NCBI GenBank assembly: GCA_054601695.1
Contig: BAAHQB010000062.1
Coordinates: 558,001-622,000 of the forward strand
Source: Amorphochlora amoebiformis
Lineage: Eukaryota > Cercozoa > Chlorarachniophyceae
DNA: 64,000 nt
Reading direction: 5' to 3'
Under the pieces are notes generated by a model. It saw only the letters and a list, made by a program, of their open reading frames with translations. It was not told the DNA's origin and searched no databases. Shown in pieces: positions 14,999 through 56,339 of the stretch; position 1 is the first letter of the stretch, and every line of letters starts with the position of its first letter. Position numbers and translations under genes: made by a program.

Positions 14999-15865
14999 AT
15001 GCATAGCACCGGGGTCCACTGGAATGCCGTTCTCCCGCAGAACCTCGCGTCTGCTGCCTGGCCCGCGCCCAGTAACCATGTTGAGCATAAGAAACTGATT
15101 GAAGAAAGGTAACTTTTGACACTTCCGGTTGAGAAACCACCCGTTCGGAAAATTCTAACCGACCCCCACTCCAGGGTACAGGGGCGTCGGAACGCTTATA
15201 GGAGCTCGCGACGGGCAGACCGCAAGACCGAAGTCTACGTACGCAGTCAAGGCGTCGATGACGTCGACTTAGCCGCCTTTCTCGCGCGGATTCGGAGCTC
15301 CCGAAAGCGGGAAGACATGATCGGCGCAGCTCCCGAAAGGGAGCAGCAATCGGAAGAGGACAAGGCTGCTGACTGGGCTCTGACGGCTAATATGGACGAT
15401 CTCGTTGCGATATGCTGTCTCCAAGACCTCAGCCGTTCTTTGCCCAAGGAAGAGACTGAGGAATCGCCTCCCGAGTTCCACGAGCGCTCCGTGAAACCGC
15501 AGCCTCCTCCAATTGACATTCCCGAGCGCTCCACCTCGCCCAACCGCCGCAGCCGCGTCCCAATGGCCTGCACGCGTTGCAAGCTCGCCCACACTCGCTG
15601 CGATACCAAGCGCCCATGCGGTCGCTGTGTCCGCCGCGGCGATGTTTGCGTGGATGCCGTGCCGAAGCGAAGAGGCAGGAAACGTTCCGAGGACTCGGAT
15701 TACTCGGGAGAATCGACGCGATCGGTTCGGATGCGCAGAACGTCAATGGCTGGGCGTGGAGGCAGCGGAAGTGGATCACGGGAGCCAAGATTCGCACATC
15801 CGAGCGGCAGCCTCGAGGACTACTCATCGGAGGAGTCCTCGAGGTCATCGATGATGTCAAGCTAA
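14999..15865 (+). CDS. Zn2Cys6 binuclear-cluster DNA-binding protein, two-exon model
   Basis: Probable nuclear transcription regulator of 266 residues. Seen: six cysteines at residues 169, 172, 179, 185, 188 and 195 (bases 15569-15649), spaced CX2CX6CX5CX2CX6C, with a basic first loop and RPCGRC in the second half; a basic KRRGRKR tail follows. This matches the GAL4-type zinc cluster, in which six Cys hold two zinc ions and bind DNA. Around it are acidic/basic low-complexity regions and a Ser/Gly/Arg-rich C-terminus; no fungal-specific middle homology region is visible and the protein is short for the fungal family. Start: the exon-2 frame has an in-frame stop at 15110 and no ATG before 15317. 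Splicing AG|GTAACT at 15109 to CCAG at 15174, with a CTAAC branch-like motif at 15155-15159, opens the frame back to ATG 14999, just after a TAA. A start at 15317 or 15392 without splicing is the alternative. Target genes unknown. Confidence 0.72.
15109..15174 (+). other. Predicted 66-nt spliceosomal intron of the Zn2Cys6 gene
   Basis: Donor AAAG|GTAACT, a CTAAC branch-like site at 15155-15159, pyrimidine-rich GACCCCCACTCCAG acceptor. Removing it joins a split AGG codon (phase 2) and links a charged exon-1 end (EHKKLIEER) to VQGRRNAYRSS. Inference from splice signals only. Confidence 0.55.
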
Positions 15866-16870
15866 AATTATCGGGCAAAAGAGCCTGATTTAGGATGATG
15901 ATGGAAATCCGAGACGTCTCCTAAGCTCGTTAAATTTTTCATTTTTTTAAGTTTCTTTCTTCTCGAGTCTGGCACATTCGTGCGCTCCAATAGTCCAACG
16001 GGTAGCCACAGGGATTTTGGTGCTCTGCTCCGGTACCCTTCCCTTTATTGGCTGTTCCCATTTTCGCATGCAGATGGACAGATGTATGCATATTCACATC
16101 TCTATTGTTTTTTGTTCCTTGAGGGTAGAGAGCACAGAAATAAAACCTAAGATTATTTTTTCTTCTCGGAAATATAACAATCCAGGATTCATTCATTTAT
16201 TTTATATCACTTTAAACACGCTTAAAAAACATACACGAAAAAAAAAAGTAATAGAGAGTTCGAGGTGTTGAGGTCAATCACTTGACCACCGAACTGATAT
16301 TTTTTTCTCCCAGGGATATGTAACAGTGACGTAGATAGGCTCCCATCCTGGGTTTTTGTCTTTTTGATTTTTTTACATATATAATTTTCAGTTATAATAG
16401 CGCCCCAAAAAATTGAATAAAAATATTTAGATTGCGAAACTGCTCACTTATCGATACTTTCTTCTTCCTTCTCCAGTTTTCCACCTTTTTTTACGCTTGA
16501 TTCTTAACACATACTCGTGTAACTCCGAAACGGATAGGGGGCTGTGTTATGCTACAAAATCAAGATGTATTGCGTTACAAGTCGGTGTGAAGCGTTTTTT
16601 GTCTTTCTATTTTCTTGTTAGCGCTAGAATTCATTCCGAACCGGGAGCTAAAGTAAAGGAGCTTCAGAGATAATTCGCTTGAGAATACAAACGAACAAAG
16701 CTTCTGGGGGGCGGTATTGAATTCGAAAGGGTTACAGTTGTACAGAGAACCGTGGCGCGCATGCATGTTCCGTCAAAATAATAAATCACGATGGCTATAC
16801 ACACACAAATTGCTACTTTCTATGTTAATTAAACTTCATTCTAGAAATGGTCTTATCATCTAGTATCAAT
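15866..16870. other. Complex region downstream of the Zn2Cys6 gene
   Basis: Non-repetitive, AT-leaning sequence, probably 3' UTR and intergenic DNA. A 63-codon ATG frame on the minus strand (16766-16575) is the only open frame of note; its product is unrecognised and unsupported. Confidence 0.3.
16139..16144 (+). promoter_or_regulatory. Possible polyadenylation hexamer AATAAA
   Basis: AATAAA about 275 nt after the Zn2Cys6 stop codon, in the same orientation. Position fits a 3' UTR, but the hexamer is common by chance in AT-rich DNA. Confidence 0.25.
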
Positions 16871-16898
16871 AGTGGCTTAGGTAGTCTACGCTCTAGTG

Positions 16899-16955
<57 letters not shown>

Positions 16956-16963
16956 CACACTAG

Positions 16964-16998
<35 letters not shown>

Positions 16999-17324
16999 GT
17001 TTATGTGTATATGTATATGTATATATATATATATATCTAGATGTATATTCACAGCTTCGAAGCGCATGCAGTTAACGATCGGACTGCTGTGTGCTAGATA
17101 TATAAATATATATGTGTATATATATATATACGCACTATGTATGTATATATATATCTAGATATATATATATATATTATATATATAAAAAAAAAAAAATACT
17201 TACTAGACTTGTATAATATATACATATTAGAGGTTTAAATACATATACGTAGTATGGTCTAGTGGTATACCTATATGCTAGATATGATATAGGTACGCGT
17301 ACATAAAAAAATATATTACAGATA

Positions 17325-17364
<40 letters not shown>

Positions 17365-17558
17365 TAATTGGACATATCTAGATATATGTATACATATATT
17401 TATATGGTACTTATATATATATATATGTATGTGTGTATATGTGTGCATGTATATCTAGGTATATATAAAAAAATATATATATCTAGATATATATTTTTAT
17501 GTGTGTGTGTATAATATATACGCGTATATATACATATAAATATATATATATATATATG

Positions 17559-17596
<38 letters not shown>

Positions 17597-17706
17597 GTAT
17601 ATGATTTATATATAGCGTATATATATATATATATGTATATATTATAGTATCATACAAATATATGTATGTATACAAAAATATATATATATATATATACACA
17701 TATATA

Positions 17707-17740
<34 letters not shown>

Positions 17741-18086
17741 TATACTATGATGTGTAAAAATCATATGTCAATAATCTAGATAATGTAATTAGAATATCGT
17801 TTTTAAATTAATCTAGTTAACGCCAATCTAGTTAATACTCCAGAGCAAGTCACTGTACCAACCATCACACATGATCCAGTTCATCACACACTGTAAAATT
17901 GAAATGGCATCATTGGTGAATGCGTGCTATCGTCTCGATGATTGAGATAACTCTAGTTCCTATGCCTGGCTAAGATACAGCGATACGGTTACACTGGTAG
18001 GAGCGGTACGGTTCTATGATCCGCAGCTAGGTTCTCAATCTAGTGAATGTTACTGCAACTGGTATCCTTGTCATGATTCTCTTAAC

Positions 18087-18225
18087 CTATCTCTTTTTGG
18101 CTTAGTCCAACATTGGAGCGGCCACGGTTTATATTCATGAAGCGAGAGCTCTTTTTCTCTTGAATTTCGTTTGGCTTCAGCTGCATATATAACAATTTTT
18201 GTTTGATAAGTTTTACATCGACGTG

Positions 18226-18267
<42 letters not shown>

Positions 18268-18381
18268 GACATTTTGGTGATATTTTTAGTTACATACACA
18301 CACAATATATATATATATATATTTACAAAATTTATATTTATCTATTTACATATGTGTACAAGAGGATGATGATTTAATATG

Positions 18382-18416
<35 letters not shown>

Positions 18417-18557
18417 AACACATCAGAGCACTCAGGGATAGGAGGACACACTGCGAAGCGGGTAAAGATATTTGCAGATACATATATACATATGTATATC
18501 TATAATATATATAAATATATATATATATATATTATATATATATATATATATGTATAT

Positions 18558-18596
<39 letters not shown>

Positions 18597-18734
18597 CGTC
18601 ATGTGAAATATATACAAATAGGCCTTACCTTTGAATCCATTGCGTAGGGGTTATGTGCAGCTTCGAGGGATGCAATATCCACTATTTCCTGCATGGACAT
18701 ACACATACATATACATATACATATATATTATGCA

Positions 18735-18776
<42 letters not shown>

Positions 18777-18860
18777 CATATAGATGTATTATATATTGCA
18801 CATAATACATGTACATATATTATATATATATATACATAACATAATACATGTACATATATA

Positions 18861-18928
<68 letters not shown>

Positions 18929-18991
18929 GTTTATTGTTAATGCAATGTTCAATATTATATACTTAGACATACTTCCGTAAGATATCGATAT

Positions 18992-19030
<39 letters not shown>

Positions 19031-19157
19031 CATATATATATATATATATATATATATGTATACATATATATATATATATATATATGTTTATATATACCTG
19101 TTCCGCATCTCTGACTTCAGGATTCAAGCACATGAGGAATTTTAACAATGGCATATC
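18087..19157 (-). CDS. Predicted exon chain at 18-19 kb
   Basis: Two well-bounded exons: 19157-19098 (GGCCCCAG acceptor, [20 protein letters not shown], donor CAG|GTATAT) and 18688-18629 ([27 protein letters not shown], donor AAG|GTAAGG), both 20 codons, phase 0/0. Further candidates: 18450-18422 (acceptor CGCTTCGCAG) and 18180-18087 (31 codons, two frames open, donor ATAG|GTTAAG). The product is unrecognised. The rest of the complex stretch 17750-18086 gave no clear exon. Confidence 0.45.
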
Positions 19158-19269
19158 CTGGGGCCCCTGTGTGTGTTTGTATACGTGATGTGTGTGTGTG
19201 CTATAGCTAGTGGCGCACCACCTTAACCCTATATATATATATATGTATGTATATATAATATATATATAT

Positions 19270-19360
<91 letters not shown>

Positions 19361-19396
19361 TCAGCCCTATAGCTAAGCTGGCGCCCCACCTTAACC

Positions 19397-19454
<58 letters not shown>

Positions 19455-19821
19455 CGAAGGTGGAGTCCCACAAGATAGCCCATCATCATATCCATACGGA
19501 TAAGGTGATTACTTTTCTTAACCCTCTAGCTAATGCTCTATTTTTACCTAAATATGTGCTGTGTGTTTATAATATGTTTGTGTATGTAGTGTGTGTGTTA
19601 TACTAAGTAGGTATATATATATAGAGTATTTTTGGGTATATATGTGTACATTTGTGGACGGTTTTGTGTTGTGATATCTAAATATAGGTGTGTGTGGTTT
19701 TGATTTGTATATTTTAGATATATATAAATATATATATATATATATACATAGATGTGTGTGTGTGTGTATAAAACGATGAATATATTTGTACACGTGTATA
19801 TATATATATATATTTATATTA

Positions 19822-19856
<35 letters not shown>

Positions 19857-19911
19857 CGTGTGTGTGTAAATATACATACACATATATACATACATATATA
19901 TGTGTGTGCAA

Positions 19912-19952
<41 letters not shown>

Positions 19953-20005
19953 TATATGTATATGTATGTATTTATGTAACATATATATCAACATGTTACA
20001 ATATG

Positions 20006-20120
<115 letters not shown>

Positions 20121-20146
20121 TTGTGTAACATGTATATCAACATGTT

Positions 20147-20195
<49 letters not shown>

Positions 20196-20231
20196 ATATT
20201 ATATATCTAAATGCTTATAATATACTATAGG

Positions 20232-20296
<65 letters not shown>

Positions 20297-20363
20297 CTAT
20301 ATATATATATTTATACATTTGATATACATTTATCTGTATATGTAGCTTATAATATACTATAGG

Positions 20364-20427
<64 letters not shown>

Positions 20428-20513
20428 CATTTATCTGTATATATAACTAAGATACCTTATTTATATTACAGATTATTATATATATATATATATATTTATA
20501 TATTTAATACACA

Positions 20514-20554
<41 letters not shown>

Positions 20555-20579
20555 CTAAAACACCTTATTTATATTACAG

Positions 20580-20621
20580 ATTAGGAAGACAAGATATGCA
20601 CCGACGTTCCCCACGCTTAAC
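20580..20621 (+). CDS. Isolated + strand exon candidate
   Basis: Branch-like AACTAAAAC, acceptor [26 protein letters not shown], donor AAC|GTAAGC; phase 0/0. The branch and acceptor block recurs upstream at 20443-20476. No partner exons established; frames VFVVCFS near 20960 and [12 protein letters not shown] near 21045 are possible continuations. Confidence 0.35.
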
Positions 20622-21087
20622 GTAAGCCTTTGCTTATTCTAATATACATGAAAAACCATATCAACATTAACCCTATCAGCAAATATAAAATGCATATAAA
20701 ACCTATCTAAACCTTTAAAAACCCTGAGTGTTGTATTATACATATAACGGAATATATGGAAACCGAGTTCGGTGTATATAATATATATATATATATGTAT
20801 GTAACAAGAGATGTCAATATTTTGGTAATTTTTTAGATTTTTTTATAAAAGGACAAACATATATATGAGCGCGAAGCGTATGAGTATTATAATATAATAT
20901 ACTCATATAGGAAACATCTATTCTATATATGTAACGGAGATATGTGAAAGACACGGCCTGTAGGTTTTTGTTGTATGCTTCTCATGGTTATATGCATATA
21001 AACGAACACATCAATAATAGAGCACTTACATAGCTTGTCAACATTTAGTAGGAGTGTACGAAAGTGTATTCGAATGGATAGAACGAT

Positions 21088-21164
<77 letters not shown>

Positions 21165-21215
21165 AATAGATATACATACCGATATAAAATATATATACTA
21201 TGTAATATATACAGA

Positions 21216-21259
<44 letters not shown>

Positions 21260-21327
21260 TGTACATATATAAATATATATACATACCGATATAAAATATA
21301 TATACTATGTAATATATACAGATATAA

Positions 21328-21359
<32 letters not shown>

Positions 21360-21502
21360 TATACATACATATGTAAATATATATATACATACCGATATAT
21401 AAAACATATGCTATAATACGTAATATATACAAAGTAATGACGGACAATTCCTTGTATATATTACGTATTATACATATGTTTTATATCGGTATGTATATAT
21501 AT

Positions 21503-21534
<32 letters not shown>

Positions 21535-21691
21535 CATACATATGTAAATATATATATATATATATATATTATATATGTACATACACCGATATAAAATATA
21601 TGCTATATAATACATAAATATACAAGGAAAAAAACGGATAAGCTATATATATATATATTATATATGTACATACACCGATATAAAATATATG

Positions 21692-48678
<26,987 letters not shown>

Positions 48679-49723
48679 TTTAATCGACACTTCCCAACTT
48701 CCGTTGACACGTGTATAATCGCATTGACACGTGCTATATCGTGACAGTGTGCCCTGTCACAAAATCGAACGAAGACGTCGAAGACTCGTAAGTGTTACAC
48801 TTTGTGTGGTCACGCAAGTTACATGCTTCAAAAATACTATATTTGGGCAAAATCACCTAATAATTTATACACGCAACTTGACACGCTTAATACATTAAAC
48901 TGATATCACCTAAACCCATCCAGCTTCTCCTCACGCTGAATTAGCTGATACCTATGGGGGCTAACCAGTACGCTTGCATCCCACTTCCCCTAGCAGTTTT
49001 CTGCCTCTCACCCCCCCCCTTTTTTCCGAAGCGATAAAATTCCCCATCGCAATATCTCTGAACCAACGAACGAGAAAAAGAGAGAGAAAAATCGAATGAG
49101 ATTGAGTGAAAAATAAAGATGAAATAGTGTACCTTCCTTCCTTCACGGACAGAGCTCTCATAAAGACAAAGGAGGGAGGAGGGTGTCCGGAGGTATAAAA
49201 ATCACACAGGGAGGTGAGAATAAAAATAGGGAGAGGGAGAAAAAGAGAAGGAGAGTTTTTGTAGGCAGCTTGAGAAAGTGGTTTGATTTAATTGGAAAGG
49301 GTGACTTGTTGCGGAGGGAGGGAGCACCTACGGAGGAGACCAGCACCTCAAGGTTGGGTGTAAGATTTGAATACTTCGGTATGTGGGTAGATGTGCATGT
49401 GAGATTTGAATATATCGGTATGAGTTAAGTTAGGATTTCGATTAAGGCTAGGAATAGATTTCTTCTATTTTTTGTGAAATATACACAAATGTGTGTAATA
49501 TTTAGTATATATTTATATCTTATACATATAATTTTACATTGTATATACTTAACCGAAAATGCCTACTGAAAATCTTACCCACATGCTACCTAGATGTAAT
49601 CCTAACCCTAACCCTAACCCGACTCTATATGTGTAATACATAAAATGTATCTGCATGCATATTATATGTAAATATATATTAAACGGTGCAAGACTGTGTA
49701 CATTGTATAATACACATATATTA

Positions 49724-49756
<33 letters not shown>

Positions 49757-49904
49757 ATATATATATATATATATGTAATATACTTTTACACACATAATAC
49801 ATAGAATACATCTGAGTGTGTGTACGAATGTGTGGGATTGTGAGTGTGCTTGCACCTAGATTAAACGATATATAACTTATATAACTACATAAGCAAGTAT
49901 AATA

Positions 49905-49941
<37 letters not shown>

Positions 49942-50520
49942 GTATATAAATTTGCAAGTATATACTTTTGTTTATTTTATGTACCATATATTATGTGTGT
50001 AATATACAAATACAAATATTTCCAAGACAAATAATCAATAAGGTAACTTACTTACACCACAACTGGCCAAAACGATTCTACACATACCCAAACATGTACG
50101 AATGTAATATATCAAAGAAAAATAACACACCATAAATAACAACATTCAACAAATAATTACTAGTAATAAAACAACAAGCCTGCCAAGCTTCTCATATACC
50201 CACATGCATTCACAAACAGTACAAAAAACATTCATATCTTAAAATACATAGGTATAGAGCCGGTTGTTGAGTTTCCGTTCCAGGGCAGTGCGACAACTAA
50301 TGAGGGGAAATCCCCGAACACGGATATCAGACTGGGTCACTCTCCAACAGCTCTTCTGTTTCTCCCATTCCCTTTTCTCTTTCTCTCTTTCTCTCTTCTC
50401 ACTCCCACCCTCCTCTCTTCCGCTTTCTCTTCACCCCCACTCTCCTCTGTCTCTAATCATGCTCGCACGCTCTGTGTAGCTAGAATTAAAAGGGTTTAGG
50501 CCGGAATGCTTGTGTTAATC
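48679..50520. other. Complex region upstream of the 31-exon model
   Basis: Largely non-repetitive, expected to hold the promoter of the minus-strand gene. Short open frames: a + strand frame 49123-49428 without an early ATG, and a minus frame from ATG 49161. Neither recognised. CT-rich at 50345-50450. Confidence 0.35.
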
Positions 50521-50580
50521 ATCACACATATATTTATAATATATATATATATACTCTGTATGTATAAGGGTGGAGGTTTC

Positions 50581-50618
<38 letters not shown>

Positions 50619-50655
50619 TATATATATATACTCTGTATGTATAGGGGTGGAGGTT

Positions 50656-50764
<109 letters not shown>

Positions 50765-50795
50765 TATATACTCTGTATGTATAAGGGTGGAAGTT

Positions 50796-50827
<32 letters not shown>

Positions 50828-50828
50828 C

Positions 50829-50906
50829 TCTGTATGTATAGGGGTTGAGGTTTCGACTAGCAAGTCGTTGGCGGTCGATGAAGAAAATAAGTACATAAAG
50901 ATATAT
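50829..50906 (-). CDS. Isolated exon candidate, 26 codons
   Basis: Acceptor TTTTGTTTAG, donor AGA|GTATAT; phase 0 reads [20 protein letters not shown] then NPYTYR, and another frame is also open. Its 3' end plus donor recurs downstream (50553-50798) and its 5' part upstream (50984-51045). Confidence 0.35.
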
Positions 50907-50948
50907 CTAAACAAAATAGATATATATATATATATATATATATGTACG

Positions 50949-50984
<36 letters not shown>

Positions 50985-51225
50985 GACTAGCAAGTCGTTG
51001 CGGTCGATGAAGAAAATAAGTACATAAAGATATATACCAAACAATGTATATATATATGTATATATATATATATATATATGTATATGGCTGTATATATGTG
51101 TATGTATATACACATGTATTATATACTTGGAAACTAGGTACAAAAAATCATGTAGTATACTATATTATGTATATATATATATATATATATATATACATAA
51201 TATATATATATATATATATAATATT

Positions 51226-51287
<62 letters not shown>

Positions 51288-51295
51288 ATAATATA

Positions 51296-51370
<75 letters not shown>

Positions 51371-51395
51371 TTTTATATATATATATATATATAGT

Positions 51396-51436
<41 letters not shown>

Positions 51437-51606
51437 TGTATATATGATATGCATATACATATATATATATATATAATATATATATGTACATATATATATA
51501 TATATTGCTATAATATGCATATTGACATTGCACGTAAAAATTGGCTTGATGAGATGTTTCATAAGAGTATATACACAATATTAATATGAGATATATAAAT
51601 ATATAT

Positions 51607-51637
<31 letters not shown>

Positions 51638-51695
51638 CCATGTTATTTCCAGTGTTCCAATAAGTGATCTCAATAAGATCGCCTCAAGGTACATA

Positions 51696-51747
<52 letters not shown>

Positions 51748-51937
51748 GTTGACCCCAACAAGATCACAGGGTATAAATTATACATAAAAATACCTAAATG
51801 TATATATAATATATCATGTACACACACAACTAGAATGTGTACACACACACACACATATATAAATATATATATATATATATATATGTATAATGTATGTATT
51901 TTAGATTAATACATATAAGTATATATATACACACACA

Positions 51938-51987
<50 letters not shown>

Positions 51988-52063
51988 ATGTACATATAAC
52001 ACTATATATAACATATATATATATATATATAACTTATGCATCTTGCATATATATGATGTAAAC

Positions 52064-52098
<35 letters not shown>

Positions 52099-52469
52099 CA
52101 TCTATATATATTTTTTAAATATATATATATATATATATGTATATATATTATATACGTAAAAAATATATACATTTGAGACACACATATCAATATGTATATA
52201 CATATAATATACATATATATATTTATATAATATATACATATAATATATATATGCACGTATATATATATATATATATATATATAAATTTATTTTACCCATA
52301 CAAATCAAATATGTATATATAATTTGGAGGGTTCCAATATCAAATCCCAACACAAATGCATCTATACTACATAAACATTCAATCATTTACACCAACGCAC
52401 ATACAACCAACCAGACCTCCTCCTCCGGAACTACAATCTCACTATACTGCTAGTCAGGCGCCGGAGCCA

Positions 52470-52511
52470 AGGTTTTGATAGACGGAGAGAGAGTGAGAGA
52501 GAGAGAGACGC

Positions 52512-52584
<73 letters not shown>

Positions 52585-53090
52585 GAGAGAGGGAGAGAGA
52601 GAGAGAGACGCAAAAGAGAGAGGGAGAGACAGAGAGAGGGCAGATAGACAGAGGGGCGGAGATAGAACAGAGATAGATAGATAGAGAAAGAGATAGAGAA
52701 AGAGAAGAGAGAAGGCGAGAGAGTGAGAATAAGAACGAGGGCGAGAAGATAGAGAGAAAAGAGGCAGGAAAAAACGAAGAGAAAAAAAAGCAAGCAAGCA
52801 AAAAAAAATCGAAGAGAGAGAGAGAGAGAGAGCGAACACGAGAACAAGGAGAAGAGCAGAGATCGAGAGAGAGAGATTCAGAGAGATAGATAGATTGACA
52901 GAGAGTGAGAGTTTGAGAAAAAAGAGAGCACAGAGTATGCGAGAAAGCGAGAGTGAGAGCGAGAGGAGGAGAGTTGGAGGGGGGTGAGGGCGACAGGATG
53001 AGAGAGGGGAGAAAAAAATCAGAGAGTGAGAGAAATTTTGTGAGTATTGGGAGAGTAGCGAAGCAGAAAGAGAGGGTAGATAGATGGCGA
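52470..53090 (+). repeat. GA-rich tract
   Basis: Nearly pure purine strand with GACGCAGAGA interruptions, then less regular GA. Confidence 0.93.
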
Positions 53091-53127
53091 GAGGACATAT
53101 TTGTAATACATATGTATATAATATATA

Positions 53128-53165
<38 letters not shown>

Positions 53166-53319
53166 AAGATATATGTATGTATATTTATACATATATATAT
53201 ATATATATATAGGAAGAAGCTATCGGTGAGGACTAGCGATGACGTACAGATACCGGGGCAGGTTTTGTCCATTTGACGTATATTATCTCAGATTTCGGAT
53301 ATATATGTATATATATTAT

Positions 53320-53373
<54 letters not shown>

Positions 53374-53414
53374 ATATATATACATATACGTATATATATA
53401 TATATACGTCTATG

Positions 53415-53468
<54 letters not shown>

Positions 53469-53717
53469 GTATACATTTAGAGATATAAATAGATTTGTGT
53501 ATAATATATAAATAAGAATATGTACATACACGAATGTGTATACATTCATGTGAACGTGCCAAATGTGTGCAATATTATCTACATGTATACTATCATATCA
53601 AATGCATACATATATATATATATATATATATATAATATGTATATTATAAAAATACACGTATGTATAAATATACAAACATGTATACATCCATGTAAACATT
53701 CATATTCACAATATTAC

Positions 53718-53775
<58 letters not shown>

Positions 53776-53967
53776 TGCCATATCAAACATGCAACATGCC
53801 CTATAGATACACTTAGATACACATACACATATACATAGGTATAAAAATATACATATACCGTATGATATACATATTGATATATACATATACATACCGTATG
53901 ATATACATAATACAAACCAGCTTTCTCCTCCCCACGACTTCCAAAAGTCGAAAGTGGTAACCAATCC

Positions 53968-54150
53968 CCAACCCTAACCCTAACCCTAACCCTAACCCAC
54001 AATGTGGAGGAATCAATGGTTCCTCGTACCAGTACATGCTGAATATAATCTGATCCTAACCCTAACCTAACCCTAAACACTAAACCCTATCTTCCAAACA
54101 CTACCCCTAACCCTAAACCCTAACCCTAACCACGAACCAGCCACAAGTAA
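53968..54150 (+). repeat. CCCTAA arrays and element copy
   Basis: CCCTAA at 53968-53997 and degenerate at 54057-54150 around an element copy (53998-54057). 54150-54880 is degenerate with further element pieces; no gene supported. Confidence 0.8.
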
Positions 54151-54639
54151 CCGAAATCCGTTTCGTCTAATCCCAAGCTAACCCCAATCCCAAGCTAACC
54201 CCAGCCTTAATCCAATAAAGCAAGCATGCTATATGTACTCATCCAACCCAGAACTCATCCATACCCCCAAACCTAACCCCAACCTTAGGCCAAGGTCAAC
54301 AGCGATAAAACCCCAAAGTCTTTCTTCAGCGGGGAGCTTGAGGGAGATGGTATCACTGCCCTTATTAATCTTAACCCCAACATCAACCCTAACTTTACTC
54401 TTTAACCCTAACCCAAACTCACATCCTAACCCTAGACATAAAAACCGGCCCCTAATGTTCTGATGCAACCAAAAAAAAAAATTTGGAAGGGATTCTAGTA
54501 TTCTTGTGAGCTGTGCATGTGTGTGTGTGTTATATTCCCTAATGCCTCTCTCTTGCATAAGCTTAATGTGCATTTTTCTCTCTCCCTCCACAATTCCCCG
54601 CGCTATGAATATCTCTAACCCTAACCAACCCCGACGACA

Positions 54640-54895
54640 CCATTGAAACCAACACATGAGATCTGCTGAGGTTGCTTCCAGCGTAACAGTCCTGATCAGT
54701 GGCCCTAGGTCTAAGACATGCTGGCTAATTTTCGAAGACATGGTGGATAATCTGATCTGATCTAATGTAACCTCACATAGACTTCGCATGCGCCGACTTT
54801 CCTGACCTCAACCGGTGACCCTGACCCTAACCCTAACCCCAAAACCACGATCTGCTGCGGTCCCAAACAGCACCATAAACCCACAATGTGGAGTG
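54640..54895 (-). repeat. Two diverged dispersed-element copies
   Basis: 54640-54762 carries GAGATCTGCTG...CTAGGTCTAAGACATGCTG; 54841-54895 carries ATCTGCTGCGGTCCCAAACA and CACAATGTGGAG. Confidence 0.7.
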
Positions 54896-55030
54896 GTTGT
54901 TTTTGCGAATTCTAATAACATGTTTCCTGACTGTACAAGTATGTACATGGGTGCTTGTAACGCTTTTTTCTGACTGTGTGAATTCACATGACACATATGT
55001 AGATATAGATGTTTAATTTGCGTACACACG

Positions 55031-55084
<54 letters not shown>

Positions 55085-55133
55085 TATGTATATTTAATAT
55101 ACACGCATCTACCTACGCAAAAGACAATCACAG

Positions 55134-55216
55134 GGTTAGGGTTAAGGTTAGGGTTAGGGTTAGGGTTAGGGTTAGGATCAGATTATTCAGCATGTCTTAG
55201 TCCGAGGACCATAGAC
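55134..55216 (+). repeat. TTAGGG array and element copy
   Basis: TTAGGG at 55134-55174 joined to the element at 55175-55216. Confidence 0.88.
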
Positions 55217-55598
55217 TATGCAGTAGGCATATATACATATTTACATTTATACCAATGTACATATCCTAACGATTGTAGAGTCTGACTGTAGACATCCATG
55301 TACACATTCACACGGCAAGTAAACCTGATATCTAGGGTCGCCACGGACAGTACACATACATATTTACACAATCAGAGAACATGTAAACACCCATCGTGAT
55401 ACGCTAGATACATGTTCACATGGTCAGTAGCATATCCTTACGGATCGCCAACACTAATGTACATACTCATACGGCCGTATATCGTTATTTTATACGGTTG
55501 GTCGTCAGCATCCATGTACGTATTTACACGACCAGAGAAGCTAATAACCTTACCATACGGGTCGTTACGGACCAACACCCTATATAGCTTACGGCATA

Positions 55599-55640
<42 letters not shown>

Positions 55641-55661
55641 GAGTATTTATGTAGATATCTA

Positions 55662-55731
<70 letters not shown>

Positions 55732-55990
55732 TACAATATATATATTATATTATATATATATAATATATAATATATGTAAATATATGGCCGTAGGCACACA
55801 TATGCATGTTTCCACGGCCAGTAACCTGTTTTCTCGGTGATAAACAACCCTATTGTACATATCGCCAGTATACACAGTGAGTAACATGTTACCATGGGTC
55901 GTCAACACACCCATGGGCATATTTTCACGTTCCCCTCACGGCTTACAGACATCCGTGCATATATAGGCTCACGGCCAAATATCCTTTTAT
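55215..55990 (+). repeat. Degenerate ~60-bp repeat
   Basis: Loose units of CATCCATGTACATATTCACA-CGGCCAGTAA-C..T-GGTCGTCA, about 8-10 copies, interrupted by a TA block at 55590-55780. No gene seen. Confidence 0.65.
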
Positions 55991-56094
55991 ATAAGAATAT
56001 GACCAGACAAACATCCATGTATATTATAAGAATATGATCATATATGCATGTTGTATATAAGAACATGAAGAATATATAATGGACATATTGCATC

Positions 56095-56125
<31 letters not shown>

Positions 56126-56339
56126 CTGTGTATATTATGTTACGTTAGCCGTATTCCTCATCTAAATTCTAAGCCTAACATTGACCCTAACCCTAACCCT
56201 ATCTCTAACCCTAACCCTAACCCTAGGAATATTTCGGACATTAATTCGGGAAGTGCCACTGCCGTATCAGAAGATGTAATTGTTATATATATATATATAT
56301 ATATATATATACTACGGGTATTCTTTTTTAATATGTATT

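Noticed and set aside
14876-15088. 70-codon minus-strand ATG frame with balanced composition
   Set aside because: It is antisense to exon 1 of the Zn2Cys6 gene, and the sense model has splice signals and phase support.
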